Assembly (NCBI GenBank): GCA_029262815.1
Contig: JAJCYS010000019.1
Span: 1-44,234 of the forward strand
DNA length: 44,234 nt
DNA from: Deltaproteobacteria bacterium
GTDB lineage: Bacteria; Bdellovibrionota; JAJCYS01
Direction of reading: 5' to 3'
The position numbers and the translations under genes were made by a program. Every line of letters begins with the position of its first letter. The first letter of the stretch is position 1. Below the pieces are notes generated by a model. That model had not been told where the DNA came from. It searched no databases and saw nothing but the letters and a program-made list of their open reading frames with translations. Below are positions 1 through 7,718 of the stretch, piece after piece.

Positions 1-468
1 TTTGTTCTCAACATGTTGGATGGCACGTGTAAACCGAAAGATAGTCGTTGCATTACCTGAAGAAAGTCCATGTGCAGGCCCATCAAGTGCAATCACTCGG
101 TACCCTTCCTTTAACAGCGCTTCAGCAAAGTACACCATCTGAGTCGCTCTACCTTGCCATCCGTGTACAAGTAATACTTGTTTTTCACCCGTCCCCCAGG
201 AGAGCACGCGAATTTCTTTTCCCTCAAACGGCATTCGCGTGTGACGTGCTTTCTTTAGAAAATCCTTCTCTTTTTGCGGCAATGGAAATCGGAGCGTTTT
301 AAACCACAAGCGATAGGCTACAAGACCCATCAATTTTGGTAGGATTGGGCCTAGAACAGTAAATAAAATTCGATACATTTTCAGAAATAAAGGCACGGGT
401 TGCGATGCACCCTGTGATTTCACTTCACCAGCTATCGTCATCTGAGGTTTAGAAGATTCTTTGTTCAT
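1..468 (-). CDS. alpha/beta hydrolase, partial (runs off left edge)
   Basis: Reading leftward from an ATG at 468 gives 156 codons open to the window edge, so the C-terminal part is missing. The N-terminal ~30 residues are polar, followed by a hydrophobic stretch (around LFTVLGPILPKLMGLVAY) that may anchor it in the membrane. Then comes an alpha/beta-hydrolase start: a strand ending in VLLVHGWQGRATQM (HG oxyanion-hole turn) and YRVIALDGPAHGLSSG, the usual loop before the nucleophile elbow. The catalytic serine lies beyond the edge. The family hydrolyses esters or similar bonds; the substrate cannot be told. It is transcribed away from the palindrome and the SMR gene. Family assignment is firm, function open. 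Confidence 0.8.
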   Translation of the reverse strand, partial: MNKESSKPQMTIAGEVKSQGASQPVPLFLKMYRILFTVLGPILPKLMGLVAYRLWFKTLRFPLPQKEKDFLKKARHTRMPFEGKEIRVLSWGTGEKQVLLVHGWQGRATQMVYFAEALLKEGYRVIALDGPAHGLSSGNATTIFRFTRAIQHVENK

Positions 469-514
469 ATTTAAATCCTACCCTTACATATCATTTCCAA
501 ATAACATTAACAAC

Positions 515-695
515 TAGAGCCGGCCTCAAAAATATCTCCTATTACGAATGGCTCGGATAATCAATCACAGCGTTCTCAGGCAAAAAAGTCCTCGACGTAC
601 CATCAAGTACGCCTCCGGGCCTTTTTGCCCTGCGGCCTTGGTCCTGATTATCCGCTCACACTCTCATTACAGAGCTATTTTTGAGACCGGCTCTA
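515..695. repeat. 181-bp near-palindrome (MITE-like element or structured leader)
   Basis: The two ends are inverted copies (TAGAGCCGG at 515, CCGGCTCTA ending at 695), followed inward by CTCAAAAATA / TATTTTTGAG. Further in are GGATAATCA (555-563) / TGATTATCC (645-653), then GGCAAAAA (579) / TTTTTGCC (622-629), and a terminal hairpin CGTAC-loop-GTACG (596-611). The symmetry centre is at about 604. TA at both ends could be a target duplication, as in mariner/IS630-type miniature elements, but a folded RNA leader of the SMR gene that starts 45 bp downstream is equally possible. I see no second copy in the window. Confidence 0.75.
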
Positions 696-739
696 ACCGC
701 GCCTTTCAAGTCCCCTCAATCCACGGTAGACTACACTAC

Positions 740-1063
740 ATGGTTCATTATTTTTATCTCACCCTGGCAATCATCACTGAAGTCGTTGGTACCACATGCA
801 TGAAGCTATCAAACGGCTTTGCAAACCTGTGGCCTTCTGTTGGGATGGTCGTATTTTATACCGTGTCATTTGGGCTTTTGACCCTGACTCTCAAAAAGTT
901 AGATGTCGGCCTTGCCTATGCGGTGTGGTCAGGCTTAGGAACAGCATTAATCGCGTTTGTGGGCATCTTGTACTTCAAAGAACCCGCTACGGTCCTGAAA
1001 TTAGGATCAATAGGGCTTATTGTTCTGGGCGTGATAGGACTACATCTAAGCGGCTCTCACTGA
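740..1063 (+). CDS. SMR-family small multidrug transporter (EmrE/QacE type)
   Basis: The 107-residue product, with four hydrophobic helices, has the length of a small multidrug resistance protein. The start MVHYFYLTLAIITEVVGTTC carries the essential membrane glutamate at position 14, the proton/cation-binding residue of EmrE. The later GLAYAVWSGLGTA segment is the family's conserved helix 3 region. These proteins act as antiparallel dimers in the inner membrane and exchange protons for quaternary-ammonium or similar cations. I chose ATG 740 because it reproduces the family N-terminus exactly; the open frame extends upstream into the palindrome without homology. No strong Shine-Dalgarno is visible. 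The stop overlaps the convergent glutathione-transferase gene by 7 bp. Substrate unknown. Confidence 0.93.
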   Translation: MVHYFYLTLAIITEVVGTTCMKLSNGFANLWPSVGMVVFYTVSFGLLTLTLKKLDVGLAYAVWSGLGTALIAFVGILYFKEPATVLKLGSIGLIVLGVIGLHLSGSH

Positions 1064-1710
1064 GGGTTAGAAAGGATCCAAGACTCCACCATCTGCTGAC
1101 AAATTCGATCAGCAAAGTCATCAGGTAATACTGCTTTCATCGAAGGTCGACTCAACACACGGTTACTCCACTCTTGCACATGTTCATTCATACCCAAAAT
1201 ATCCAACCACCCTTTGGCTTTGAATATCTCTGCTCTCATAAAAATAGGGGCAGCTACAATATCTACCAGTCCAAAGTGCTCACCCGTTAAGAAACAATTG
1301 TTCGCCAGCCTGTCTCCTAGAATGTCTAGCTTCTCTCGAAAAACCGAAAGTGCTGACTCAGCGGCTTCCCTATCTTGAGCATGTTGTATTTGGTAAGCTT
1401 TTGGGTATAACTCATCAGAAACGAAAGACATCCAAGCCCTACATTGCGCTTTCAAGAAAACGTCCGTTGGCAACATAGGGGATGCCACATGGCTCTCTTC
1501 AATAAATTCGCAGATGGCTTGAGATTCAAACAACGGTCCTTCTTTAGTAATTAAAACTGGGACTTTACCTCGAGGCGAAATTTCTAACAGCCAATCTGGT
1601 TTTTCTTTGAGATTTACGTGCCGTACATTCAAAGGAATGCCTTTTTCGTGACATAAAATCTGGACCCGGTGTACATAAGGACAGGTTGGAAACGCTGCAA
1701 GTTCATACAT
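1057..1710 (-). CDS. glutathione S-transferase family protein
   Basis: A 217-residue soluble protein with a thioredoxin-fold N-terminal half beginning MYELAAFPTCPYVHRVQI. The CPYVHR motif is typical of omega/SspA-like GSTs, where the cysteine is the glutathione-contacting residue. It continues with PRGKVPVLI and the ESQAICEFIEE motif that binds the gamma-glutamyl part of glutathione. Residues ~90-215 form the all-helical C-terminal domain (GEHFGLVDIVAAPIF). Likely cytoplasmic thiol transferase or dehydroascorbate-reductase-like activity. The start has a strong AAGGAGG 5 bases upstream. It is convergent with, and slightly overlaps, the SMR gene. Confidence 0.93.
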   Translation of the reverse strand: MYELAAFPTCPYVHRVQILCHEKGIPLNVRHVNLKEKPDWLLEISPRGKVPVLITKEGPLFESQAICEFIEESHVASPMLPTDVFLKAQCRAWMSFVSDELYPKAYQIQHAQDREAAESALSVFREKLDILGDRLANNCFLTGEHFGLVDIVAAPIFMRAEIFKAKGWLDILGMNEHVQEWSNRVLSRPSMKAVLPDDFADRICQQMVESWILSNPQ

Positions 1711-1757
1711 AAGACCTCCTTAAAAAAAACTTTGAGCACCTTCTTTATATATATAGA

Positions 1758-2207
1758 TTAGCAGTCTTTCATTTTGCTCGGGTCATGATCACCCACATTT
1801 TGAGCAAAACTCCAGATGTAACCATCTGGATCTTCAATACGACACATGCGATCACCCCAAAACATATCTTCAGGAGCTGAAATTGATGTGGCACCCGCTG
1901 CGATAGCCTTCTCATAATGATCTTTTACATCTTTGCAGTAAACATAAAGGCCCATGGGGCATTTTTGACTCGAATTATTGGGGGTTTTACTTTCAACACC
2001 AAAGGCCCCTTCAGGACAAAACATAATCCGTGTATCTAAGAACGTCATCTCAGCATGTAAAATCTTTCCGTCTTGCTCCATAGGTTTATCGCCTAATTCA
2101 AACCCAAACGCTTCTTTATAGAAAGAAATGGACCGGCTTGCATCAGCTACGGTTATGTAAGGAATCATACCTGGCCATGTATCACACTTATAAGGTCTCT
2201 CGCTCAT
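1758..2207 (-). CDS. VOC-family (glyoxalase/bleomycin-resistance fold) protein
   Basis: A 149-residue protein with the two-module beta-alpha-beta-beta-beta pattern of the vicinal-oxygen-chelate superfamily. Module one begins MIPYITVADASRSISFYKEAF, and module two includes GLYVYCKDVKDHYEKAIAAGA. It ends with DRMCRIEDPDGYIWSFAQ, the usual metal-glutamate and DPDG region, and resembles PhnB-like members. A strong AGGAGG precedes ATG 2207. It lies upstream of the GST gene on the same strand, so the two may be co-transcribed as a small detoxification pair. The substrate cannot be inferred. Confidence 0.9.
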   Translation of the reverse strand: MSERPYKCDTWPGMIPYITVADASRSISFYKEAFGFELGDKPMEQDGKILHAEMTFLDTRIMFCPEGAFGVESKTPNNSSQKCPMGLYVYCKDVKDHYEKAIAAGATSISAPEDMFWGDRMCRIEDPDGYIWSFAQNVGDHDPSKMKDC

Positions 2208-2349
2208 TTTTGTGCCTCCTGAGTTTTAGAGTTAATGTGGCTTAAGTATATCTAGGGCGTGTAGAAAACCCAGCTTTTTTTGGAGCTCGGCTGGGAATTA
2301 CATCATATGCGTCTCATGGAGCCGTTCTTTTGCTAGAACGGAATTGATT

Positions 2350-2709
2350 ATGAAATTTCCTGTAACTGATGCTAAGACATCAGAACTTGCATCTCAGATG
2401 GCCCGTTATGGTATCGAAGAAAAAGACCTCGAAGAAAGTTTTATTCGTGGATCAGGTTCAGGCGGACAAAAAATTAATAAAACAGCATCATGTGTCGTGT
2501 TAAAACACGTACCTTCAGGTGTACAGGTCAAAAGCCAAGAGTCTCGATCACAAGCTCTCAATCGATTTCATGCAAGACGATTGCTAGTTAAAGAGTTTCA
2601 AAGAAAAGTTGAAGGCCGCCTGAGTCCAGAGGCTGAGAAAGCAGATAAAATCCGAAAGCAAAAAAAACGACGATCTAGACGATCCCAGAAAAAAAGAAGT
2701 TCGTCTTAA
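2350..2709 (+). CDS. RF-1 domain (GGQ) release-factor-like ribosome-rescue protein
   Basis: A 119-residue protein consisting of little more than the class-I release factor catalytic domain. GSGSGGQKINKT holds the GGQ motif at residues 38-40, and SQALNRFHARRLL follows as in RF domain 3. The C-terminal ~30 residues are extremely basic (KKRRSRRSQKKR), as in ArfB/ICT1, where such a tail enters the empty mRNA channel. There is no stop-codon-recognition domain. The pattern DLEESFIRG...GGQ is closest to the C12orf65/MTRFR type. Likely role: peptidyl-tRNA hydrolysis on stalled ribosomes. I chose ATG 2350; an in-frame TTG lies two codons upstream. The same window carries ssrA, the other rescue route. 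Confidence 0.9.
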   Translation: MKFPVTDAKTSELASQMARYGIEEKDLEESFIRGSGSGGQKINKTASCVVLKHVPSGVQVKSQESRSQALNRFHARRLLVKEFQRKVEGRLSPEAEKADKIRKQKKRRSRRSQKKRSSS

Positions 2710-2766
2710 TCCGGACTTGTGTTTACAATACAACATAAACAATGACGATTAATGGGGGGTACATAT

Positions 2767-3156
2767 ATGTGGACGGATCTTGGACTGCTGGTTTTACGTT
2801 TGGGTGTTGGTGGTATGCTGGCTTGTAGTCACGGATGGGGAAAGCTTATGAAGTTTTCAATAATCGCACCGCATTTCCCAGATCCACTCGGTTTAGGCTC
2901 TACACCCAGTTTGGCGTTGATGGTTTTTGCTGAGTTCTTTTGTGCAATTGCTGTAGGCCTTGGCTTCTTAACTCGCGCTGCGGCGATTCCCATCGTGTTT
3001 GGCATGTGTATAGCTGCTTTTGTAGTCCATATGGATGATCCATGGAGCAAGAAAGAATTTGCCCTACTCTATGTAATCCCTTTCCTCACGTTGATGTTCA
3101 CGGGTGGCGGTAAGTATTCTTTGGACGGACTGATGGGTAAAAAGAGAGTTTTTTAA
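2767..3156 (+). CDS. DoxX-family membrane protein
   Basis: 129 residues with four hydrophobic segments (LGLLVLRLGVGGMLACSHG, LALMVFAEFFCAIAVGLGFL, AAAIPIVFGMCIAAFVVH, FALLYVIPFLTLMF). The RLGVG...HGWGKL start and AEFFCAIAVGLGFLTR are characteristic of DoxX/YphA-like inner-membrane proteins, which are linked to oxidative stress and respiratory-chain association but lack a proven reaction. An upstream in-frame ATG exists at 2752. I preferred ATG 2767 because the G-run GGGGGG at 2754-2759 then sits as a ribosome-binding site 7 bases ahead. Confidence 0.88.
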   Translation: MWTDLGLLVLRLGVGGMLACSHGWGKLMKFSIIAPHFPDPLGLGSTPSLALMVFAEFFCAIAVGLGFLTRAAAIPIVFGMCIAAFVVHMDDPWSKKEFALLYVIPFLTLMFTGGGKYSLDGLMGKKRVF

Positions 3157-3189
3157 ACTTCTGAGTATACATTTAGTAGAGATAAGAGG

Positions 3190-3396
3190 TTAAGCTGCTT
3201 TTTTTCCTTTTAGTTTTGTCGATTTTTTCTTATTAGGCTTAGGTTCTAAGATACCTGTTTTCAAGGCAAACCGTTCCTTCTCTTTTTTGCTGGGCTCTTT
3301 TAAAAAGTGCTTTGAAATCAGCTCTGAGATCAAAAGCCCTACGCCCACGTAAAATGCAACGCCCAAACAGACTATGACAACATAAAACCAAATCAT
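3190..3396 (-). CDS. small single-pass membrane protein, unknown
   Basis: A 68-residue frame: one N-terminal hydrophobic helix (IWFYVVIVCLGVAFYVGVGLL) followed by a lysine-rich cytoplasmic tail (KKKSTKLKGKKA). I recognise no family. Support is composition only, namely a clean membrane segment with positive residues on the expected inner side and a position in an otherwise empty gap. The Shine-Dalgarno is poor. It is convergent with doxX. It may be a real small membrane protein or a chance frame. Confidence 0.5.
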   Translation of the reverse strand: MIWFYVVIVCLGVAFYVGVGLLISELISKHFLKEPSKKEKERFALKTGILEPKPNKKKSTKLKGKKAA

Positions 3397-3516
3397 TCGT
3401 TTTTTGCTCCAAGCACGGCCTATCGCCTACGAAACCCTTATCGTCATACGATCATAAAAACTAAAGTTGTTTAGTAGTATTAATAAAGAAACCTTGGCAC
3501 GCTTAATGTTTTCTGA

Positions 3517-3858
3517 TTATTCTTCTAGTACAGCCTCCAGTAAACCAAGATAGTCATCCCCTACTTCAAGTTCTTGGGGATCCTCATACATCGCAGCAAG
3601 AGTTTCTACAGCATCCATACTGACACCATTCTTCACTTCAACCTTTGACCCAAAATCAACAGGCACCCATAGGATAAATAACAAAATACCAGCCAGAGCA
3701 AAGGCCGGACCACTCCAAGGTAGTACTCGAGTGATGAACGATGGGGATTCCAGTTGTGCCTGAAGTTTGTCCCAATCCTGTTGAGGATCTCTATCTTTTG
3801 GACAAGGCTTCTGGGATTTCAAAAAAGACGTTAATTTTCGTTCTTCATTTGAATTCAT
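3517..3858 (-). CDS. probable anti-sigma factor (single-pass membrane protein)
   Basis: 113 residues: an N-terminal charged cytoplasmic part (~50 residues, including DWDKLQAQLES), one transmembrane helix (PAFALAGILLFILWVPV) and an acidic C-terminal region (MYEDPQELEVGDDYLGLLEAVLEE). It follows the ECF sigma gene with an ATGA overlap (start ATG 3858-3856, sigma stop TGA 3857-3855) and an AAGGGG 8 bases before the ATG, so the two are translationally coupled. Size, topology and position fit a membrane-bound anti-sigma factor, although there is no recognisable zinc (HxxxCxxC) motif. Assignment is by context. A GTG at 3867 is an alternative start. Confidence 0.7.
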   Translation of the reverse strand: MNSNEERKLTSFLKSQKPCPKDRDPQQDWDKLQAQLESPSFITRVLPWSGPAFALAGILLFILWVPVDFGSKVEVKNGVSMDAVETLAAMYEDPQELEVGDDYLGLLEAVLEE

Positions 3859-4415
3859 GATAAACACCCCTTCTGTTTTAAAAAGGCACGAATTTTTTGC
3901 TTCGCATGATAGATTCTCGACTTCACTGTCCCAACCGGAATCTCCAGCACCTCCGATATATCTTCCAAAGTCAGTTCTTCAAAAATATGTAAAATTAAGA
4001 CCAAGCGATGTTCCTCTGATAAACTTTCAAGTGCTTTTTCAACTAATAATTTTTCTTCTATATAAGACGACTTTGGATCAGGGTGCTCTTCTATAGGGTG
4101 TTCAAAAACGTCTTCTTTTCGAACTTTCTTTTTTCGTAAATGATCAATTCCTTTGTTCACACAAATTCGATACACCCACGTCTTAGGGTGAGATCGATTC
4201 TCGAAGGATGAAAATTTTCGCCAGATAGTCATAAACACCTCCTGTGTTAAGTCTTCTAGCTCTGAGTCCCCACAGATTCGATACAGCACCCCTCGAACCA
4301 TGGGATGGTAGCGAATGAACACTGCCTTAAAAGCCTTTTCCGCCTCACCCTTAGGTGAAGCGAAAAAGGCGTCCAGTAATGGACTCAATCCGTTTATGAC
4401 CCCTCTACTTGCCAT
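3855..4415 (-). CDS. ECF-family RNA polymerase sigma factor
   Basis: 186 residues with the two-domain ECF architecture. Region 2 (~residues 28-95) contains LEDLTQEVFMTIWRKFSSF and TWVYRICVNKGIDHLRK. Region 4 (~residues 125-180) contains LSEEHRLVLILHIFEELTLE and the helix-turn-helix ISEVLEIPVGTVKSRIYHAK. No region 1 or 3 is present. It directs RNA polymerase to a small regulon, probably in response to an envelope or metal signal given its neighbours. It starts 3 bp after the spy-like gene stops and overlaps the anti-sigma-like gene by 4 bp, so all three are one operon. The candidate autoregulated promoter is at 4911-4938. Confidence 0.95.
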   Translation of the reverse strand: MASRGVINGLSPLLDAFFASPKGEAEKAFKAVFIRYHPMVRGVLYRICGDSELEDLTQEVFMTIWRKFSSFENRSHPKTWVYRICVNKGIDHLRKKKVRKEDVFEHPIEEHPDPKSSYIEEKLLVEKALESLSEEHRLVLILHIFEELTLEDISEVLEIPVGTVKSRIYHAKQKIRAFLKQKGCLS

Positions 4416-4418
4416 ACC

Positions 4419-4868
4419 CTACGGCCTTGGTCGATGGTGTCCTTTTCCATTCCTTTTATGATGCCAACCTTTGCCTTTAAGTCCATTAAACTTTTGGCGC
4501 TGCTCAGGTGTTAAAATGCTGCGAATCGCCAAGATTTTTTCGAATCGAGCTTTTGCAAACGTCTGTTTCTTCTTTTGTAGATCAGCAAACATCTGCTTCA
4601 ATTTAGATTCAGATGCGCTTGTTTTTAGTGCAGCCCGTAACATTATGCGAGCATCTTTTTTCTCAATTCGCAGCTTCTGAAGATTTTCCTTATATTTCGC
4701 TCGAATCTCTTTCATCTGGGCTTTTTGCTCTGGCGTTAAGTTGAGTTCCTTCAGCCAATGCTTATGATGTCCGTGCGGCCCCCCTCGATATCCTTTTGCA
4801 AATCCAGCTTGAGCACCTGCCAGACTTAGAAGAGAAATGATACTCAATAATTTTAGTGCTTTACTCAT
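4419..4868 (-). CDS. periplasmic Spy/CpxP-like LTXXQ protein
   Basis: 149 residues with a signal peptide (LLSIISLLSLAGAQAGFA, cleavage near residue 24). The mature helical protein has two LTPEQ motifs (LNLTPEQKAQMKEIR and RSILTPEQRQKF), the hallmark of the Spy/CpxP/ZraP family of periplasmic chaperones and metal-stress sensors. Both ends are histidine-rich (GPHGHHKHW; WHHKRNGKGHHRPRP), suggesting metal binding as in ZraP or CnrX-type sensors. A strong AGGAGG sits 6 bases before the ATG. As first gene of a spy-sigma-anti-sigma operon it is likely both the stress sensor or buffer and an autoregulated output. That role is inferred from position. Confidence 0.9.
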   Translation of the reverse strand: MSKALKLLSIISLLSLAGAQAGFAKGYRGGPHGHHKHWLKELNLTPEQKAQMKEIRAKYKENLQKLRIEKKDARIMLRAALKTSASESKLKQMFADLQKKKQTFAKARFEKILAIRSILTPEQRQKFNGLKGKGWHHKRNGKGHHRPRP

Positions 4869-4910
4869 GTCATCCTCCTTTGAGCAGCATTAATTTTAAC
4901 TTTCACTCAT

Positions 4911-4938
4911 TTAGACGAGTGAATCGGGAAAAAGGTTC
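4911..4938 (-). promoter_or_regulatory. candidate ECF-sigma promoter of the spy-sigma operon
   Basis: On the minus strand GAACCT (4938-4933) is followed after 15 bases by CGTCTAA (4917-4911), which matches the classic ECF pattern (AAC-containing -35, CGTC-type -10). It lies ~43 bp before the spy-like ATG. The -10 also sits inside a 7-bp inverted repeat (TTCACTC / GAGTGAA). It probably lets the sigma factor encoded two genes down activate its own operon. Confidence 0.7.
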
Positions 4939-5051
4939 ATTTTTTTTACAATTATCTCTATACCTATACGTATCGTCTTTATTAGCACTTGTTGGAGGAA
5001 ACTCGCTATAAGAGAATAACTAGTTGGAATGGTTGATTAATATAAACTCTC

Positions 5052-6134
5052 TCACCTAGGTAAAAAATGGGAGATGTTAAATTCACCAATTGCATGCTTG
5101 AACGACTCTACTTCCCAATGATCTTGAACGAGTTTCTCTCTTATCGAGAGCCACTCTTGATGCACGGTAGATTGTAACCCCATATCTCCGTTGAAATTAC
5201 GTGTGCCATCTTTGCTGGCCGTATAATGAATCACGGATGTATGGATGGATTGTTTTGAAAAATATGTGCGCATGTTGTCAATTTGATTCTTAGAGTCATC
5301 AATAAACACAACAGATTCAATACTTGACCAGTGACCTGTCACTTTAAGTAGTAGTTCGAGCATCTCACCTTTATGCTGACCTTCTGTATAAAATACGCCA
5401 TTTTCGTATAAAACTTCGACTTTTCGATCTCGCTGCCGCCTTTCAATTTTTTCATTTTCCGAAAGAAAATTAAGGTCAAATTTAAAACTCCAAGGATCAA
5501 TAGGGTTTGAAAAAGGATTATAATGTTGGCCAATTCGCGTGTCAGCAAATTGCATGTCATGATTACTAAGGTGAATCGGTGTACTCGCTCTATCCCTGGG
5601 TCCCCGAGAAGTCAATGCAATAACATGAACCCCTTGCTTTTTTAACCAAGAAACTAAATGCGGCGTATTATTTTGGATCAGCTGTGTTGAGGAAAGAAAG
5701 AACAGAAGACTGTTCAACTGATGCAACAACGGCAACGTTGGCGCCACGAGATAAGGCAAATGAGGAGTTAAGTTATTCGGATCTCCTGCTATAAATTTAT
5801 CCAATAAGCCCCACTGCCAGCCGTTCCATTCCGTACTACCTACTGGACTTTCCAATTTAAGTAGCGTGTTGTCAATGTCCCAAACAACTAGAACGGCATC
5901 CGATTGTTTAGCTTGCAAAATGCGCTTAATCAAATGGGAGACAACATCTAGATCATTAACACCAGGTATATATAAATCCCGTTTGAAGAGATCCTTTACA
6001 TGTGGCAACAATATACTACTTGGACTATCTTCACCTTGACATGTATAGGCAATCCTAGGCGCGGCAAGAACACATATAACCAGCGCAAAAGTAATCACAC
6101 ACTTTTTTCGAAAATCCGATTTGCAAAAAAACAT
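5052..6134 (-). CDS. exported DUF2608 protein (HAD-like fold)
   Basis: 360 residues with an N-terminal signal peptide (CVITFALVICVLAAPRIAYT). AVLVVWDIDNTLLKLESPVG gives an HAD-type DxDNT nucleophile motif at the expected place, VHVIALTSRGPRDRAST resembles motif II (T/S), and SVVFIDDSKNQIDNM is the DD motif IV. This combination is typical of DUF2608 proteins, known mainly from intracellular or aquatic Gram-negatives such as Legionella and Coxiella. It is presumably a secreted or periplasmic phosphatase-like enzyme with no known substrate. CGGAG precedes the ATG by 8 bases. It is divergent from the TolC gene, leaving a 148-bp shared promoter region. Confidence 0.85.
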   Translation of the reverse strand: MFFCKSDFRKKCVITFALVICVLAAPRIAYTCQGEDSPSSILLPHVKDLFKRDLYIPGVNDLDVVSHLIKRILQAKQSDAVLVVWDIDNTLLKLESPVGSTEWNGWQWGLLDKFIAGDPNNLTPHLPYLVAPTLPLLHQLNSLLFFLSSTQLIQNNTPHLVSWLKKQGVHVIALTSRGPRDRASTPIHLSNHDMQFADTRIGQHYNPFSNPIDPWSFKFDLNFLSENEKIERRQRDRKVEVLYENGVFYTEGQHKGEMLELLLKVTGHWSSIESVVFIDDSKNQIDNMRTYFSKQSIHTSVIHYTASKDGTRNFNGDMGLQSTVHQEWLSIREKLVQDHWEVESFKHAIGEFNISHFLPR

Positions 6135-6282
6135 TAACTAAACTCCGATTATATGAATTGGCCCAAAACCAGCTACTGTATACCAATATGAATCATTAAT
6201 CAATATGGCCAACATGAATATAGAGAAATTTAGATTATAAACACGATATACTAGAGTCGCTCAGCTCCTGAGGGGGGAGGCC

Positions 6283-7707
6283 ATGCAAAAAAAGAGTTTT
6301 GTTTATTTAAGTTTGCCCGTTGTTACCTGCGTTACGCTTGGGTGTACTTCAATTAATCCCAAATTGGGAATGCGTGACGTCAATCAACATATCCACGACC
6401 GAATTCAAAAGAACGTTCACCAATACAAAAATATGACAATCTCAAAAACTTCAAAACAATTTTACACAAACTCTAACGTCCCACTCACGCTTGACGAGAT
6501 TATTGAAGTCGCACTACAAAACAGCTCTTCTATTCAGCTGTATCTAAATGAGCTGAATATATCCCAATCCGATTTAATCCAAGCCAAATCAATTAAAAAC
6601 CCTATTTTAGAAGCTGAGGTCATATTTCCTACTAAGAAAAAAATCGGTAAAACTGAGTATGAAATATCCCTCAGCCAAAATATTGGAGATTTATTTCAAC
6701 GAGCAGCTCGGATAAAATCCGCTAAGGGAAGTATTGAGAAAACAAAATTACATATCATCAATAGAATCTTAAAAAGAATAACTGAAATAAAAATCGCTTT
6801 TTATACCTACCAATGTGCAATACAAAAAAACACATTCCAACAATCGGCTTATTCGACACTTGAAGCAACGCTTACTTTGGCCAAAGAACAACGTAAAGCA
6901 GGAAATATCAATAATCTCGACATATCTCAATATCAAAAATTATTTCAAATTGCCAAACTAGATCTAGATAAAGATCATGCAGCTATGGCCATAGCTAAAT
7001 TCAAACTTATTAACCTAATAGGCCTAACCAACAATACTGACACTCTCAGTATTGTCCCTACGCTTCCTAAGTTACCCCGCGAAGACCCAGAACTGAAAAC
7101 ACTAAAATCAAATGTTTCGCAACATAATCTCGATTTAGCAGTTTCAGAAAAAAACATCCTGGCCTCAAAGAGCAATCTAGTGCTTGCTCAATCACAGTGG
7201 TTACCTGAATTCCATCTCGGCGTTAAAAGCGAATGGAACTCAGATGGAGAGCTCTTTATCGGCCCTACCGCCAGTATTGGACTTCCTTTCTTCGGCAGTA
7301 ATAAAGCAGCAGTTTTTCGAGCTAAAACTGAGCTCAGAAAACAAAGATGGGAGCAAAACACAGTACGATCTAAAGCCCAGACAAAACTTCGACTTTTTTA
7401 CACTGAGCTTCAACTTGCACGCAAAGCAGTTGAGTTATATGAAAGATCTATTCTCCCTGCCGAAAAGAAAATATTAGATGAATCTCTTAAACACTACAAT
7501 TATATGTTGCTCGGCAATTTTCATTTACTCGAGGCAAAGAAAAATCAAATGTTATCCAAACGAGATCACATCGACGCCTTAAAAGAATATTGGGTTGCCC
7601 GTGCAAAACTAGAAGGTTTAATAGGTGAGAAATTCAGTCATGTAAAACAAATCATACCTAAGCAGGCCACTGCAACTGAGCAGTCTGCACCTACCCATCA
7701 ACATTAA
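6283..7707 (+). CDS. TolC/CusC-family outer-membrane efflux lipoprotein
   Basis: 474 residues. The N-terminus is a lipoprotein signal with lipobox TLGC (acylated Cys21). Two long helical OEP halves follow, opening with SNVPLTLDEIIEVALQNSSSI and carrying repeated coiled-coil stretches (AYSTLEATLTLAKEQRKAGN; SLKHYNYMLLGNFHLLEAKK). The GN...L turn near the second repeat is typical. It forms the trimeric outer-membrane channel of RND or ABC efflux systems. No periplasmic adaptor or inner-membrane pump is adjacent; instead a multicopper oxidase starts 11 bp downstream, so metal (copper) efflux or tolerance is the likely context. GGGGGGAGG precedes the ATG very closely. Confidence 0.92.
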   Translation: MQKKSFVYLSLPVVTCVTLGCTSINPKLGMRDVNQHIHDRIQKNVHQYKNMTISKTSKQFYTNSNVPLTLDEIIEVALQNSSSIQLYLNELNISQSDLIQAKSIKNPILEAEVIFPTKKKIGKTEYEISLSQNIGDLFQRAARIKSAKGSIEKTKLHIINRILKRITEIKIAFYTYQCAIQKNTFQQSAYSTLEATLTLAKEQRKAGNINNLDISQYQKLFQIAKLDLDKDHAAMAIAKFKLINLIGLTNNTDTLSIVPTLPKLPREDPELKTLKSNVSQHNLDLAVSEKNILASKSNLVLAQSQWLPEFHLGVKSEWNSDGELFIGPTASIGLPFFGSNKAAVFRAKTELRKQRWEQNTVRSKAQTKLRLFYTELQLARKAVELYERSILPAEKKILDESLKHYNYMLLGNFHLLEAKKNQMLSKRDHIDALKEYWVARAKLEGLIGEKFSHVKQIIPKQATATEQSAPTHQH

Positions 7708-7718
7708 AAGGAAAGCGT

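Noticed and set aside
548..739. N-terminal extension of the SMR reading frame
   Set aside because: The extra 64 codons translate the palindrome, have no family similarity, and the protein from ATG 740 already has the exact EmrE-like length and Glu14.
740..1063. Guanidine riboswitch in front of the SMR gene
   Set aside because: I looked for the paired ACGR-loop hairpins of mini-ykkC and did not find them; the palindrome has a different architecture.
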